The position numbers and the translations under genes are program-made. Below, piece after piece: positions 1-8,063 of a DNA stretch of 64,000 nucleotides. The stretch is from assembly GCF_001006325.2 (NCBI RefSeq), contig NZ_LBIA02000001.1:3101501-3165500 (forward strand). Direction: 5' to 3'. Position 1 is the first letter of the stretch. Every line of letters starts with the position of its first letter. This DNA is from Afipia massiliensis (GTDB taxonomy: Bacteria > Pseudomonadota > Alphaproteobacteria > Rhizobiales > Xanthobacteraceae). The notes beneath the pieces are model-generated. The model did no database searches. It was not told the DNA's origin and was given only the letters and a program-made list of their open reading frames with translations.

Positions 1-816
1 GCCCCGCATGGCTTCCGGGCCGAGGGCGTGAACCGAGGTCAGGTAATAGATCAGCACCGCAAGCTTCTGGTCACCTTCGCCGATACGAAATTCCCGCGCC
101 TGCTTGATGTTGGTCACGGTGTCGCCGGAAGCGTTGGCGAGCGCGATGATCTTTGCGCCGGAGGCCTGCGCCTGGAGCAGGAAGGACGAGAAATCCATCG
201 TGCCGACCGGATGACGCACGGAGCCGAGCACCTTGCCGCCCGCCGCGGTGACAACCTTGGAAACCTCGCTCTGCATGGCGATGCCGAACGCATAGTCGGC
301 CGTGATGAAGAACCACGTATCGCCGCCCTGCTGCACGACGGATTTCGCAATGCCCTGAGCGAGCGAGTAGGTGTCGTACAGCCACATCGCGCCCGTCGGG
401 GAGCATGCCTTGCCGAATATGTCGGCGGTTGCGGAGCCGACATGCACGACGATCTTCCCGCGCTCGCGCGCAAGATCCTGCACGGCGAGCGAGATCGCCG
501 AATTCCCGATGTCGAAGATCGCGTCCACGCCCTGCTGGTCGTAGAGGCTGCGGGCCAGATTGACGCCGATGTCGGTTTTGTTCTGATGGTCCGGGCTGAG
601 CAGCACGACCGGTTGGCCGCGCACCTTGCCGCCAATATCTTCGATCGCTAATTGAGCCGCGACGACGCTGCCGGGACCGCCGGCGTCAGAAAACACCGAG
701 CTCTTGTCATTGAGAACAGCGATTTTGAGGGGATTGGTGATCGGCTCTGCCGACACGGACGGGATAAAATTCAGGGCGAGCAGAAAAAGAGCCACGAAAC
801 CTGTGGTGAGTCGCAT
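1..816 (-). CDS. ABC transporter substrate-binding protein, branched-chain amino acid type (partial, 3' end outside window)
   Basis: This is a periplasmic binding protein of the Leu/Ile/Val-type ABC uptake family; 272 codons are visible and the frame is still open at base 1, so the C-terminus is missing. Residues 1-23 form a signal peptide ending SVSA, followed by a typical type I periplasmic-binding fold start (KIAVLND) and segments such as PDHQNKTDIG and SVRHPVGTMDFSSF. A strong ribosome site (GGAGGAAGT) lies just before the ATG at 816, which fixes the start. No permease or ATPase is visible, since the gene runs off the window. The ligand cannot be read from sequence; in this lineage such proteins often bind amides, urea or aromatic acids rather than amino acids. 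Confidence 0.85.
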   Translation of the reverse strand, partial: MRLTTGFVALFLLALNFIPSVSAEPITNPLKIAVLNDKSSVFSDAGGPGSVVAAQLAIEDIGGKVRGQPVVLLSPDHQNKTDIGVNLARSLYDQQGVDAIFDIGNSAISLAVQDLARERGKIVVHVGSATADIFGKACSPTGAMWLYDTYSLAQGIAKSVVQQGGDTWFFITADYAFGIAMQSEVSKVVTAAGGKVLGSVRHPVGTMDFSSFLLQAQASGAKIIALANASGDTVTNIKQAREFRIGEGDQKLAVLIYYLTSVHALGPEAMRG

Positions 817-920
817 TACTTCCTCCGAATATTTTTGCGCCGGTCGCGAACGCTAAGCATTCATGCCCGGTGTGCTCTGTTTGCGAGCGCGCAAAGTAGA
901 ACCTATTTCGCCGGAGGTGT

Positions 921-1667
921 CTACGCGGAGTTGCCGTAGGGCGGGCGCGGGATGTTCTGGTGCGCGGCGCGCAGTGCCGCCGACCAGCGCGAACGCAGAT
1001 CGTGGAAATACGGCTCGCCCGCTTCGATGCGATAGTTCAGGTCGGCGTCGAGGGCGTCGGGACGGACCAGCAGAATGTCGATCGGCATGCCGACGCCGAG
1101 ATTGGAGCGCATGGTCGAATCCATCGACACCAGCCCGACCTTGAGCGCGTCATACAAATCGACGTCGTAGGAGATAGCGCGGTCGAGCACGGGCTTGCCG
1201 TACTTGTGCTCGCCGATCTGCAGGTAGGGTGTGTCGGTGGTGCATTCGATGAAGTTGCCGGCGGTGTAGACCATGAACAGCCGCATCCGTGCGCCCTTGA
1301 TCTGGCCGCCGAACAGAAACGACACGTCGAAGGAAATATCCTCGGCGCGCAGCGCACTGCCTTCGAGTGCATGAACGCTCCGGATGGCGCGGCCGATGCG
1401 CTGCGCCGCCTGGAACATGGTCGGCGCGTTCATCAGCGTTTCACGTTCGCCGGTCTCGGGATTTTCAACCCCCTCGTTGAGCGTCGAAATGACAGATTGG
1501 GTGAGGGCCAGATTGCCGGCGGTGGCGATCGCCATGATCCGCTCGCCGGGATTGCTGAAGACGTGCAGCTTGCGGAAGGTGGAGATGTTGTCGAGGCCCG
1601 CATTGGTGCGGGTGTCGGCCATCATCATCAGCCCGTCACGTACGAGGATTCCGCAGCAATAAGTCAT
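921..1667 (-). CDS. Anbu, proteasome-type (HslV-like) N-terminal nucleophile peptidase
   Basis: Ancestral beta-subunit (Anbu) peptidase of 248 residues, a cytoplasmic self-assembling relative of HslV and proteasome beta subunits. After loss of Met1 the chain would begin with Thr2, the nucleophile. Asp18 in the ADTRTNAG motif and Lys33 in FRKLH match the conserved active-site residues of N-terminal nucleophile peptidases. It is the last gene of a four-gene minus-strand group (ATP-grasp, alpha-E, transglutaminase-like, Anbu), which is the recurrent genomic context of this family. The 193-bp gap to the upstream gene holds a palindromic repeat. Its natural substrate and any unfoldase partner are not evident here, and no HslU-like ATPase is adjacent. 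Confidence 0.9.
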   Translation of the reverse strand: MTYCCGILVRDGLMMMADTRTNAGLDNISTFRKLHVFSNPGERIMAIATAGNLALTQSVISTLNEGVENPETGERETLMNAPTMFQAAQRIGRAIRSVHALEGSALRAEDISFDVSFLFGGQIKGARMRLFMVYTAGNFIECTTDTPYLQIGEHKYGKPVLDRAISYDVDLYDALKVGLVSMDSTMRSNLGVGMPIDILLVRPDALDADLNYRIEAGEPYFHDLRSRWSAALRAAHQNIPRPPYGNSA

Positions 1668-1760
1668 TCCAAGTCTCCAGACCGCGCATTTCTACGCGGC
1701 TGGAGCGGGTGGGGCAACTACGGGGATCCAACTTTAAAGAGACCTGCGTTTTCAAAGGTC

Positions 1761-1849
1761 GTCATTGCGAGGAGCGTAAGCGACGAAGCAATCCAGCTTT
1801 TTCGGCGTTCCAGACCAGGTTGGATTGCTTCGCTTCGCTCGCAATGACG
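1761..1849. repeat. Dispersed palindromic repeat, family A (copy 1)
   Basis: Imperfect inverted repeat whose left arm begins GTCATTGCGAGGAGCG and whose right arm ends CGCTCGCAATGAC, with inner arms around AGCAATCCAG and TGGATTGCTTCG. Four more copies lie in this window near 9945, 16440, 42753 and 54921, all between genes. It sits in the gap between the transglutaminase-like and Anbu genes. The long hairpin it can form may affect mRNA stability or termination, which is inference. Confidence 0.85.
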
Positions 1850-1860
1850 CTAATTTGCGA

Positions 1861-2685
1861 TCAGCTCTGGCTCTGCCGTCCGGCCTGATCGACCCTGACG
1901 GCGACTTCCAGCGTCTCCGTGCCGCCGCCGTAACGGGTGCCGCGCGTCGGAGCCGCGCTCAGGTAGTCAAGACCGACTGCGACCCGGACATGGCCCTCGG
2001 TGGTGCAGATCGCATTGGCGGCGTCGAACCCGACCCAGCCGAGCCGCTCGACGTAAGCTTCGGCCCATGCGTGCCCCGCATCCTGCGCGACCATGCCGTC
2101 GGAGCGCAGCAGATGCCCCGAGACGTAGCGGGCAGGGACGCCGACGCTGCGGGCGCAGGCAATGAAGATGTGCGCGTAATCCTGACAGACGCCGCGCTTG
2201 AGCGCGAAGGCTTCCGTCGCGGATGTTCCAGCGTGGGTCGGATCGGTATCGAACGTCATGTGATCGTTGATCTGAAGCATCAGCGCATGGAGAAAGCCCA
2301 GCGTGTCGCCGGCCGCCTCGGTGTGCAGGTGTCTGGCGAACTTCGCCATCGCAGCGTTGACTTCGGTCAGCGGCGTGGCGCGCAGGAAAAGGCTCGGCGG
2401 AAACCGCTCGTCGGTGCCGCGCAGCACGCCGCCGGTGTCGTGGGTTTCGATCAGACCTTCGACGTGGATAGTCAGGTCCGACAGCGCGCCGTGGGTCAGC
2501 ACGTGCGTGACGTTGCCGAAGGCATCCTGATGCACGTCGAGGCGCGTATCGGTGGAGACGTCGATCTGCCAGTCGGCGACGTATTGCCCGTCGTGACTCC
2601 CCGGCGTCATGCGCAGAATCTGGATCACGCCGGTCGCAGGCGGCTCGTAGCGGTATGTGGTGGTGTGGGCGATTTTCAGGCGCAT
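1861..2685 (-). CDS. Transglutaminase-like family protein (Anbu operon)
   Basis: Cytoplasmic transglutaminase-like protein of 274 residues, with no signal peptide. The N-terminal beta-domain starts with MRLKIAHTTTYRY, the usual opening of this family. The catalytic triad is visible as Cys167 (KRGVCQDYAH), His205 (DAGHAWAEAY) and Asp221 (GFDAAN). The reading frame stays open upstream to 2799, but that extension is translated repeat DNA, so the start was set at the ATG at 2685; one at 2694 is also possible. Neither has a strong ribosome site. It lies third in the Anbu group. Members may cleave or form amide or isopeptide bonds; the actual reaction is unknown. Confidence 0.88.
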   Translation of the reverse strand: MRLKIAHTTTYRYEPPATGVIQILRMTPGSHDGQYVADWQIDVSTDTRLDVHQDAFGNVTHVLTHGALSDLTIHVEGLIETHDTGGVLRGTDERFPPSLFLRATPLTEVNAAMAKFARHLHTEAAGDTLGFLHALMLQINDHMTFDTDPTHAGTSATEAFALKRGVCQDYAHIFIACARSVGVPARYVSGHLLRSDGMVAQDAGHAWAEAYVERLGWVGFDAANAICTTEGHVRVAVGLDYLSAAPTRGTRYGGGTETLEVAVRVDQAGRQSQS

Positions 2686-2713
2686 GGCAGGCATCAAACA
2701 AATTTGAGTTTCG

Positions 2714-2803
2714 TCGTGCCCGGCCTTGTGCCGGGCATCCACGTCTTTTTTGGCGGCGTTCCGAAGCAAGGCGTGGATGGCCGGGACAAGCCCGGCCATG
2801 ACG
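2714..2803. repeat. Dispersed palindromic repeat, family B (copy 1)
   Basis: Inverted repeat with arms of the type CCGGCCTTGTGCCGGGCATCC and GGATGGCCGGGACAAGCCCG. A close second copy lies at 21573-21657 and a diverged relative at 44597-44717. It fills the gap between the alpha-E and transglutaminase-like genes and encodes the spurious in-frame N-terminal extension seen upstream of the latter. Confidence 0.85.
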
Positions 2804-2826
2804 GCGTTAATAAAATTCGGATCGCA

Positions 2827-3771
2827 TCAGATCAGATATTGCTTCGAGATGGTATCGCCTAGCCGGGCATTGTCCGCAATGAATTCCTGGATGAATTCAT
2901 GCAGGCCGCGCTGGAACAGGTCGTCCATGTGCGCATGTTCCAGCCGGTTACGGACGCCGCGCGCATGACGCTGCGCTGCGCCTTGCCGTCCATAGGCGAC
3001 GCCGATCTGGTCGAGATTGCGCACGAGATTGCCGTAGCAACTCGCCAGCGAGCGCGGCAGCGATTCATTGAGGATGAGAAGATCGGCGATCAGCCACGGC
3101 TTCAGAGTTTCGCGATAGACCCAGTGGTAGGCGGTGAGCGCTGACACCGAACGCAGGATCGAGGTCCACTGATAATAATCGAGCGGGCCGCCGACATGTT
3201 CTTCCTCAGGCAGCAGCACGTGATATTTCACGTCGAGAATACGCGCGGTGTTGTCGGCGCGTTCCAGATGCAGGCCGAGCCGCGAAAACCAGTAGGCATC
3301 GTTGCGCAGCATGGTCCGGTAGGCAGAGCCGTCGAACCGCAGTGAGGTTTCCTGCACGAAGCGGAGAAATTTCGTCAGGTCCTCACGCGTCTTCGCGCCT
3401 TTGGGCCACGCCGCGTGCAGCTCAATCCACGCGCCGTTGATGGTGTCCCACATCTCAGAGGTCAGCGCGGTGCGCACCGAGCGTGAATTCAGCCGCGCGT
3501 TCTCGATGCAGTTGCGGATCGAAGAGGGGTTATCGAGCGAGAACGACAGGAAGTCGACGACGGTGCGCTCGTTGGCCTCTTCGTGAAACTTGTAGAAGAT
3601 GTCGTCGATGCCCGCGGTGAGCAGCGCGGATTCCCATTCGTTGCTCTTGCCGACATAAGCGTCCGGCAGCGCGGTAGCGCGCAGCGTCGCCTCGATGGTG
3701 CGCGCGAGATATTCCGCGCGTTCGACGTAGCGGGCCAGCCAGTACAGACTTTCAGCGGTGCGCGACAGCAT
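2827..3771 (-). CDS. Alpha-E domain protein (DUF403), Anbu operon
   Basis: All-helical alpha-E domain protein of 314 residues. The start was set at the ATG at 3771 because the family begins MLSRTAESLYWLARYVERAE; the frame runs open to 3843, but that part is repeat-derived. Characteristic segments include the arginine-rich first helix (YVERAEYLARTIEAT), a central helix (FSRLGLHLERADNTARILDVKY) and a C-terminal HARGVRNRLEHA stretch. It lies second in the group, between the ATP-grasp and transglutaminase-like genes. Alpha-E domains are known from context and fusions to accompany circularly permuted ATP-grasp enzymes and transglutaminase-like proteins. No catalytic role has been shown as far as I know. 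Confidence 0.88.
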   Translation of the reverse strand: MLSRTAESLYWLARYVERAEYLARTIEATLRATALPDAYVGKSNEWESALLTAGIDDIFYKFHEEANERTVVDFLSFSLDNPSSIRNCIENARLNSRSVRTALTSEMWDTINGAWIELHAAWPKGAKTREDLTKFLRFVQETSLRFDGSAYRTMLRNDAYWFSRLGLHLERADNTARILDVKYHVLLPEEEHVGGPLDYYQWTSILRSVSALTAYHWVYRETLKPWLIADLLILNESLPRSLASCYGNLVRNLDQIGVAYGRQGAAQRHARGVRNRLEHAHMDDLFQRGLHEFIQEFIADNARLGDTISKQYLI

Positions 3772-3786
3772 GGTGAGCCCGAGATG

Positions 3787-3902
3787 AGAATAGGACGCAG
3801 GGAGTAGCGAATAGGGAGTAGCGAGTGGCGAATAGGACATCACGCGCCAGCCATGCCGAAATCGCTATTCGCCATTCGCCATTCGCTATTCGCGTGTTGT
3901 CA
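3787..3902. repeat. Inverted array of short GCGAATAG/CTATTCGC units (family E)
   Basis: The left part carries repeated GAATAGG, GTAGCGA and GTGGCGAATAGG units; the right part carries the reverse-complement units GCTATTCGCCATTCGCC and CATTCGCTATTCGCG. Together they can fold into a long imperfect hairpin. It occupies the 132-bp gap between the ATP-grasp and alpha-E genes and creates the spurious upstream reading frame in front of the latter. Confidence 0.75.
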
Positions 3903-3903
3903 C

Positions 3904-5340
3904 TCATTCGAGTATCCACGTGTCTTTGGTGCCGCCGCCCTGGCTGGAATTGACCACGAGCGAACCTTCCTTCAGCGCCACGCGGGTCAGCCCGCCGGGC
4001 ACCACGGTGACGTGATTTTTTCCCGTCAGCACGAACGGCCGCAGATCGACGTGACGCGGCGCAAGGCCCGATGCGGTGCAGGTCGGGCAGGTGGACAGCG
4101 CCAGCGTCGGCTGTGCGATGAAGCCTTCCGGCTCCTTCAGCAGTTTGGCGCGGAAGGCTTCGATCGCGTCCTTGGTCGAGGCGGGGCCGATCAGCATGCC
4201 GTAGCCGCCGGAGCCGTGCACTTCCTTGACGACGAGATCCTTCAGGTTATCGAGCACGTAGGAGAGATCCTTCGGCTCACGGCAGCGATAGGTCGGCACA
4301 TTCTTCAGGATCGGCTCTTCGCCGAGATAGAACTTCACGATGTCCGGCATGTAGCTGTAGACCGCCTTGTCGTCGGCGATGCCGGTGCCGACCGCGTTGG
4401 CGAGCGTAACGTTACCGGCGATGTAGGCCGACATCAGGCCCGGAACGCCAAGCACAGAGTCGGGGCGGAAGGTGAGGGGATCGAGGAAGTCGTCATCGAC
4501 GCGGCGGTAGATCACATCGACGCGTTTCAATCCCTCGGTCGTGCGCATGAACACTTCGTCGTTCTTGACGATGAGGTCGCGGCCCTCGACCAGTTCGACG
4601 CCGAGCTTGTCGGCCAGAAACGAGTGTTCGTAGTACGCCGAGTTGTAGATGCCGGGTGTGAGCAGGGCGACGGTCGGTTCTGCCTTCGAGGTGAGGGGGG
4701 CCACCGAGCGCAACGCGGCCAGCAATTCATCCGGATAGTTCTCCACCGGCGCCACGCGGTGCCGCGCGAACAGGTCCGGAAACAGCCGCATCATTATTTC
4801 GCGGTTTTCCAGCATGTAGGACACGCCGGACGGTGTGCGGGCATTGTCTTCCAGCACGTAGAAGTTCTCGGAATCGACGCGCACGATGTCGATGCCGGCG
4901 ATGTGGACATAGACGTCGTGCGGGACGTCCTGACCGTTCATCTCCGGCCTGAACACCGGGTTCTGGAAAATCAGATCGTCGGGAATGATCTTGGCGCGGA
5001 GGATGTCGCGGCTGTGATAGATGTCGCTCAGGAACATGTTGAGCGCCTTGACGCGCTGCTTTAGCCCCTTTTCCATCGTCGTCCATTCCTTGCCGGACAG
5101 GATCCGGGGGATGACGTCAAATGGGATCAGCCGTTCGGTGGATTCGGCCTCGCCGTAGACCGCGAAGGTGATGCCGATCCGCCGGAACAGCAGCTCGGCC
5201 TCCTGGCGGCGGTATTCCAGCGCGTCCGGAGGGGTCTCCTTCAGCCAGAGGGAGAGTTCGTGATAGGCGGAGCGAAGCGCGCCGCCCGGTCCATTCATTT
5301 CATCGAAGGCAACTGCCATAAACCAGTACGCTTCTTTCAC
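3904..5340 (-). CDS. Circularly permuted ATP-grasp protein, first gene of the Anbu operon
   Basis: Circularly permuted ATP-grasp type 2 protein (DUF404/DUF407 family) of 478 residues, the expected length. Segments include RIGITFAVYGEAESTERLIPFD, the metal and nucleotide region around VKEVHGSGGYGMLIGP, and RPFVLTGKNHVTVVPGGLTRVAL. Such proteins are predicted ATP-dependent carboxylate-amine ligases that may make a peptide-like product. It is the promoter-proximal gene of the four-gene Anbu group. The GTG at 5340 opens the frame; the ATG at 5319 (MAVAFDEMNG) is an equally good start, and neither has a strong ribosome site. The product and acceptor are unknown. Confidence 0.88.
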   Translation of the reverse strand: MKEAYWFMAVAFDEMNGPGGALRSAYHELSLWLKETPPDALEYRRQEAELLFRRIGITFAVYGEAESTERLIPFDVIPRILSGKEWTTMEKGLKQRVKALNMFLSDIYHSRDILRAKIIPDDLIFQNPVFRPEMNGQDVPHDVYVHIAGIDIVRVDSENFYVLEDNARTPSGVSYMLENREIMMRLFPDLFARHRVAPVENYPDELLAALRSVAPLTSKAEPTVALLTPGIYNSAYYEHSFLADKLGVELVEGRDLIVKNDEVFMRTTEGLKRVDVIYRRVDDDFLDPLTFRPDSVLGVPGLMSAYIAGNVTLANAVGTGIADDKAVYSYMPDIVKFYLGEEPILKNVPTYRCREPKDLSYVLDNLKDLVVKEVHGSGGYGMLIGPASTKDAIEAFRAKLLKEPEGFIAQPTLALSTCPTCTASGLAPRHVDLRPFVLTGKNHVTVVPGGLTRVALKEGSLVVNSSQGGGTKDTWILE

Positions 5341-5577
5341 GCGGCGGGGACATCGATCCGCTGCTCAAACTGATGGTAGCAAGGGTTGGGCCAGCGCGAT
5401 ATGCATTGCCTGCGGGCAATTGACGGGACCTTGCGTCGATCTGCCTGAAAAACGAGCTGGCGGCTGCCCAGAGATGCGGCAAAAGCTCGTGACTTCAATG
5501 CGTTGTGTGCGCCAAAGTTCCTGGCGTACCTGTGGGTGGCCCCGGACGTCCGCTCCGGGACAGGTAGGAGAGACAAA
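5341..5577. promoter_or_regulatory. Divergent intergenic region: Anbu operon / CinA-like gene
   Basis: These 237 bp separate two divergently transcribed units and must carry both promoters. I see no repeat, structured RNA or clear operator palindrome, only the good ribosome site TAGGAGAG just before the ATG at 5578. Confidence 0.5.
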
Positions 5578-6312
5578 ATGAGTGAGATCGTCACCGCCGG
5601 CATTCTCGTGATCGGCGATGAAATCCTGTCCGGGCGCACCAAGGACAAGAACATCGGCTTCATCGCCGAATACCTGACCAACATCGGCATCGACCTGAAG
5701 GAAGTGCGGGTCGTGGCCGACGAGGAAGACTCGATCATCGAGGCGCTCGACGCGCTGCGCGAACGCTACACCTACGTCTTCACCACCGGCGGCATCGGGC
5801 CGACCCACGACGACATTACCGCCGACAGCGTAGCCAAGGCATTCGGGGTCAAAATCGATCTCCATCCCGAGGTGGTGGCCCGCTTCGAGGAGCGTTTCGG
5901 CGCGGACCTGAACGAGGCACGGTTGCGGATGGCACGTATCCCGGACGGGGCGGAACTGATCACGAGCGCGACCATCCTCGCGCCCGGCTTCAAAATCGGC
6001 AATGTCATCGTGATGGCCGGTGTGCCGTCGATCATGCAGGCGATGATGGACATCATTTCGCCGAAGCTGAAGTCCGGTGTGCGGATGCTGTCGGACTCGG
6101 TGCGCGCCAATGCTCGGGAAGGCGATATCGGCACGCCGCTGCGCGCCATTCAGGCTGCTCATCCCGACACCAGCATCGGCAGCTATCCGTTCCTTGACGA
6201 GAACGGCAAGCCCAACACCAACGTCGTGGTGCGCTCGCGCGACGAGGCCAAGCTGCGCGCCGCAATGACGGACGTGGAAGCCATGCTGGCGAACCTCAAG
6301 GTCGCGAAGTAG
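5578..6312 (+). CDS. Competence/damage-inducible protein A-like, MoaB/Mog molybdopterin-binding domain
   Basis: Stand-alone MoaB/Mog-fold domain of 244 residues, related to the N-terminal part of CinA. It lacks the C-terminal CinA amidase domain. Visible motifs are GDEILSGRTKDKN near the N-terminus and FTTGGIGPTHDDIT, both conserved in molybdopterin-binding domains. The ATG at 5578 is preceded by TAGGAGAGACAAA, so the in-frame extension back to 5503 is rejected. The thioesterase gene follows 20 bp later and gpt after that, suggesting a three-gene unit. In related proteins this domain hydrolyses nucleotide pyrophosphates or binds molybdopterin; which applies here is unknown. Confidence 0.85.
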   Translation: MSEIVTAGILVIGDEILSGRTKDKNIGFIAEYLTNIGIDLKEVRVVADEEDSIIEALDALRERYTYVFTTGGIGPTHDDITADSVAKAFGVKIDLHPEVVARFEERFGADLNEARLRMARIPDGAELITSATILAPGFKIGNVIVMAGVPSIMQAMMDIISPKLKSGVRMLSDSVRANAREGDIGTPLRAIQAAHPDTSIGSYPFLDENGKPNTNVVVRSRDEAKLRAAMTDVEAMLANLKVAK

Positions 6313-6332
6313 TTGCTGCGGAAGGTCATGTC

Positions 6333-6749
6333 ATGAGCGAGCGATTTTTCGAGGCCATCGCTGCCGGGAAAGTCCCGACGCCGGAATGCGCCAAGACGCT
6401 GGGCCTGGACATCATCGGCTACGATCTCGACGCGCATACGGTCGAGCTCGGGTTCGAGGGTCGCCCGGAGTTCGCCAACCCGATTGGTATCGTGCAGGGC
6501 GGCTTTCTGTCCGCGATGCTGGATGACTGCATGGGTCTTGCCTCGGCGACATTGCTGAGCGTGGGAGAGTTCGCGCCGACGCTCGCGATCAACGTCCAGT
6601 TTCATCGCCCGGCGAAAATCGGCAAGCTTCGGGGAGCAGGGCGGGTCACCAAGCAAGGCAAGGACATTCTCCATCTGGCCGGGGAGCTGTTTCAGGACGA
6701 CAAGCTCGTTGCGACCGCCACCGCGACGGCGATGGTCCGGAAGATGTGA
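6333..6749 (+). CDS. PaaI-family hotdog-fold thioesterase
   Basis: Single hotdog-domain protein of 138 residues, of PaaI/YbgC-type acyl-CoA thioesterases. The motif NPIGIVQGGFLSAMLDDCMG is the conserved PaaI segment, with the catalytic acidic residue in the following helix, and QFHRPAKIGKL matches the second conserved strand. It begins 20 bp after the CinA-like gene and ends 22 bp before gpt, so the three are probably co-transcribed. The substrate is probably a small or aromatic acyl-CoA; the exact one cannot be read. There is no signal peptide. Confidence 0.85.
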   Translation: MSERFFEAIAAGKVPTPECAKTLGLDIIGYDLDAHTVELGFEGRPEFANPIGIVQGGFLSAMLDDCMGLASATLLSVGEFAPTLAINVQFHRPAKIGKLRGAGRVTKQGKDILHLAGELFQDDKLVATATATAMVRKM

Positions 6750-6771
6750 CGCATGAGCGGGAGCACACGCG

Positions 6772-7275
6772 ATGAATGACGAAGGCGCGCGAAAGCCGTT
6801 TCCGGTGTCGTGGGACCAGTTTCACCGCGATGCGCGGGCGCTGGCGTGGCGGCTGAGCGGTGCGGGGCCGTTCGAAGCCATGATCGCGGTGACGCGCGGG
6901 GGGCTCGTGCCTGCGGCGGTCATCGCGCGCGAGCTCGGCATTCGGGTCATCGATACGCTGTGCGTGTCGAGCTATGACCATACCTCGCAGGGCGAGCCGA
7001 CCTTACTGAAGGGAATCTCCGACGCAGTGGCGCGGCTCGGCGGCGGCACCGGCAAGGGGTTGTTAGTGGTCGAAGATCTGGTCGACACCGGCAAGACCGC
7101 GCGTATCGTGCGCGATCTGGTGCCGCAGGCGCACATCGCGGCGGTCTACGCCAAGCCAATAGGCAAGCCGATGGTCGATACCTTCATCACGGAAGTGTCG
7201 CAGGACACCTGGATCTTCTTTCCGTGGGATACCGGGCTGTCGTTCCAGCCGCCGATCCGGGACGGCGCTGCGTAG
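6772..7275 (+). CDS. gpt: Xanthine-guanine phosphoribosyltransferase
   Basis: Purine salvage enzyme converting guanine or xanthine and PRPP to the nucleotide monophosphate in the cytoplasm or at the inner membrane face. The length of 167 residues fits Gpt. The PRPP-binding loop is [14 protein letters not shown], and the N-terminal [12 protein letters not shown] motif and the C-terminal WIFFPWD segment are typical of Gpt. It follows the thioesterase gene after 22 bp in the same direction. No purine-repressor site is evident. Confidence 0.92.
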   Translation: MNDEGARKPFPVSWDQFHRDARALAWRLSGAGPFEAMIAVTRGGLVPAAVIARELGIRVIDTLCVSSYDHTSQGEPTLLKGISDAVARLGGGTGKGLLVVEDLVDTGKTARIVRDLVPQAHIAAVYAKPIGKPMVDTFITEVSQDTWIFFPWDTGLSFQPPIRDGAA

Positions 7276-7364
7276 TGCGCCGCAACAGCCGAACGCAGTA
7301 GAACCCTGCCGGTCGACCTCGTATCGTGCGGTCATCGATGATCTGGCTGTGAAGGATCAGGACC

Positions 7365-8060
7365 ATGACCGAGACCGGAAACAAGCGTGCGTTCGACTCC
7401 TCCGATATCACCGCGTTGTCGCATCTGTATCGCGGCGAACTTTACCGCAGCACGGTCTGGCGCACCCGGCTCGACGCCACGACCAATTGGGCGGTGCTGA
7501 CCACCGGCATCGCGCTGTCGCTGACGTTCAGCAGCGAGCACGCTTCGCCTCTGCCGCTGGTGCTGGTGGGACTTCTGGTCGCCACGTTCCTGTTCATCGA
7601 AGCGCGGCGGTACCGCTTCTTCGATTTTTGGCGCATGCGAGCGCATGTGCTTGAAGTCCAGTTCTTCGGACCCATTCTGAGGGGCGAGGGCGTTCAGACC
7701 GCGAATGGCTGGAACGAGATTCTCTATCAGGATTACAAGGCGCCCAACCTTCACATCAGTTACCTCGAGGCGGTCGGACGAAGGCTTCGCAACAACTACT
7801 GCTGGATATTCGCGATCCAGGTCACCGCCTATCTCGGCAAGCTTCTGATCCATCCAGAGCCGGTCACCTCGCTGCACGAACTGTTTGCGCGCGCAACGAT
7901 CGGGCCGATCCCCGGCCAGCTTGTCCTGCTCGCCGGACTGATCTTCCACGCAACATGGATCACCATCGCGATGGTCACATATCGTGGCCGACGCGGCGCG
8001 GGGCGTTCGCGGCCGCCAAGGCCGCCAAGGGACCAATTGCTGGATTTGGCGCGGGGGTAG
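7365..8060 (+). CDS. DUF2270 integral membrane protein
   Basis: Conserved inner-membrane protein of 231 residues, DUF2270 family. An N-terminal soluble part (HLYRGELYRSTVWRTRLDATTNW) leads into two close membrane segments around residues 42-80, then a loop with RYRFFDFWRMRAHVLE. Two more hydrophobic segments follow near residues 145-165 and 185-205, and the tail is arginine- and proline-rich. It is convergent with the MetE-like gene, whose stop lies 4 bp away. The function of the family is unknown. Confidence 0.85.
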   Translation: MTETGNKRAFDSSDITALSHLYRGELYRSTVWRTRLDATTNWAVLTTGIALSLTFSSEHASPLPLVLVGLLVATFLFIEARRYRFFDFWRMRAHVLEVQFFGPILRGEGVQTANGWNEILYQDYKAPNLHISYLEAVGRRLRNNYCWIFAIQVTAYLGKLLIHPEPVTSLHELFARATIGPIPGQLVLLAGLIFHATWITIAMVTYRGRRGAGRSRPPRPPRDQLLDLARG

Positions 8061-8063
8061 AGA

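Noticed and set aside
2686..2799. N-terminal extension of the transglutaminase-like protein (MAGLVPAIHALL...)
   Set aside because: It is the translation of a dispersed palindromic repeat (family B), not protein-coding; the family starts at MRLKIAH.
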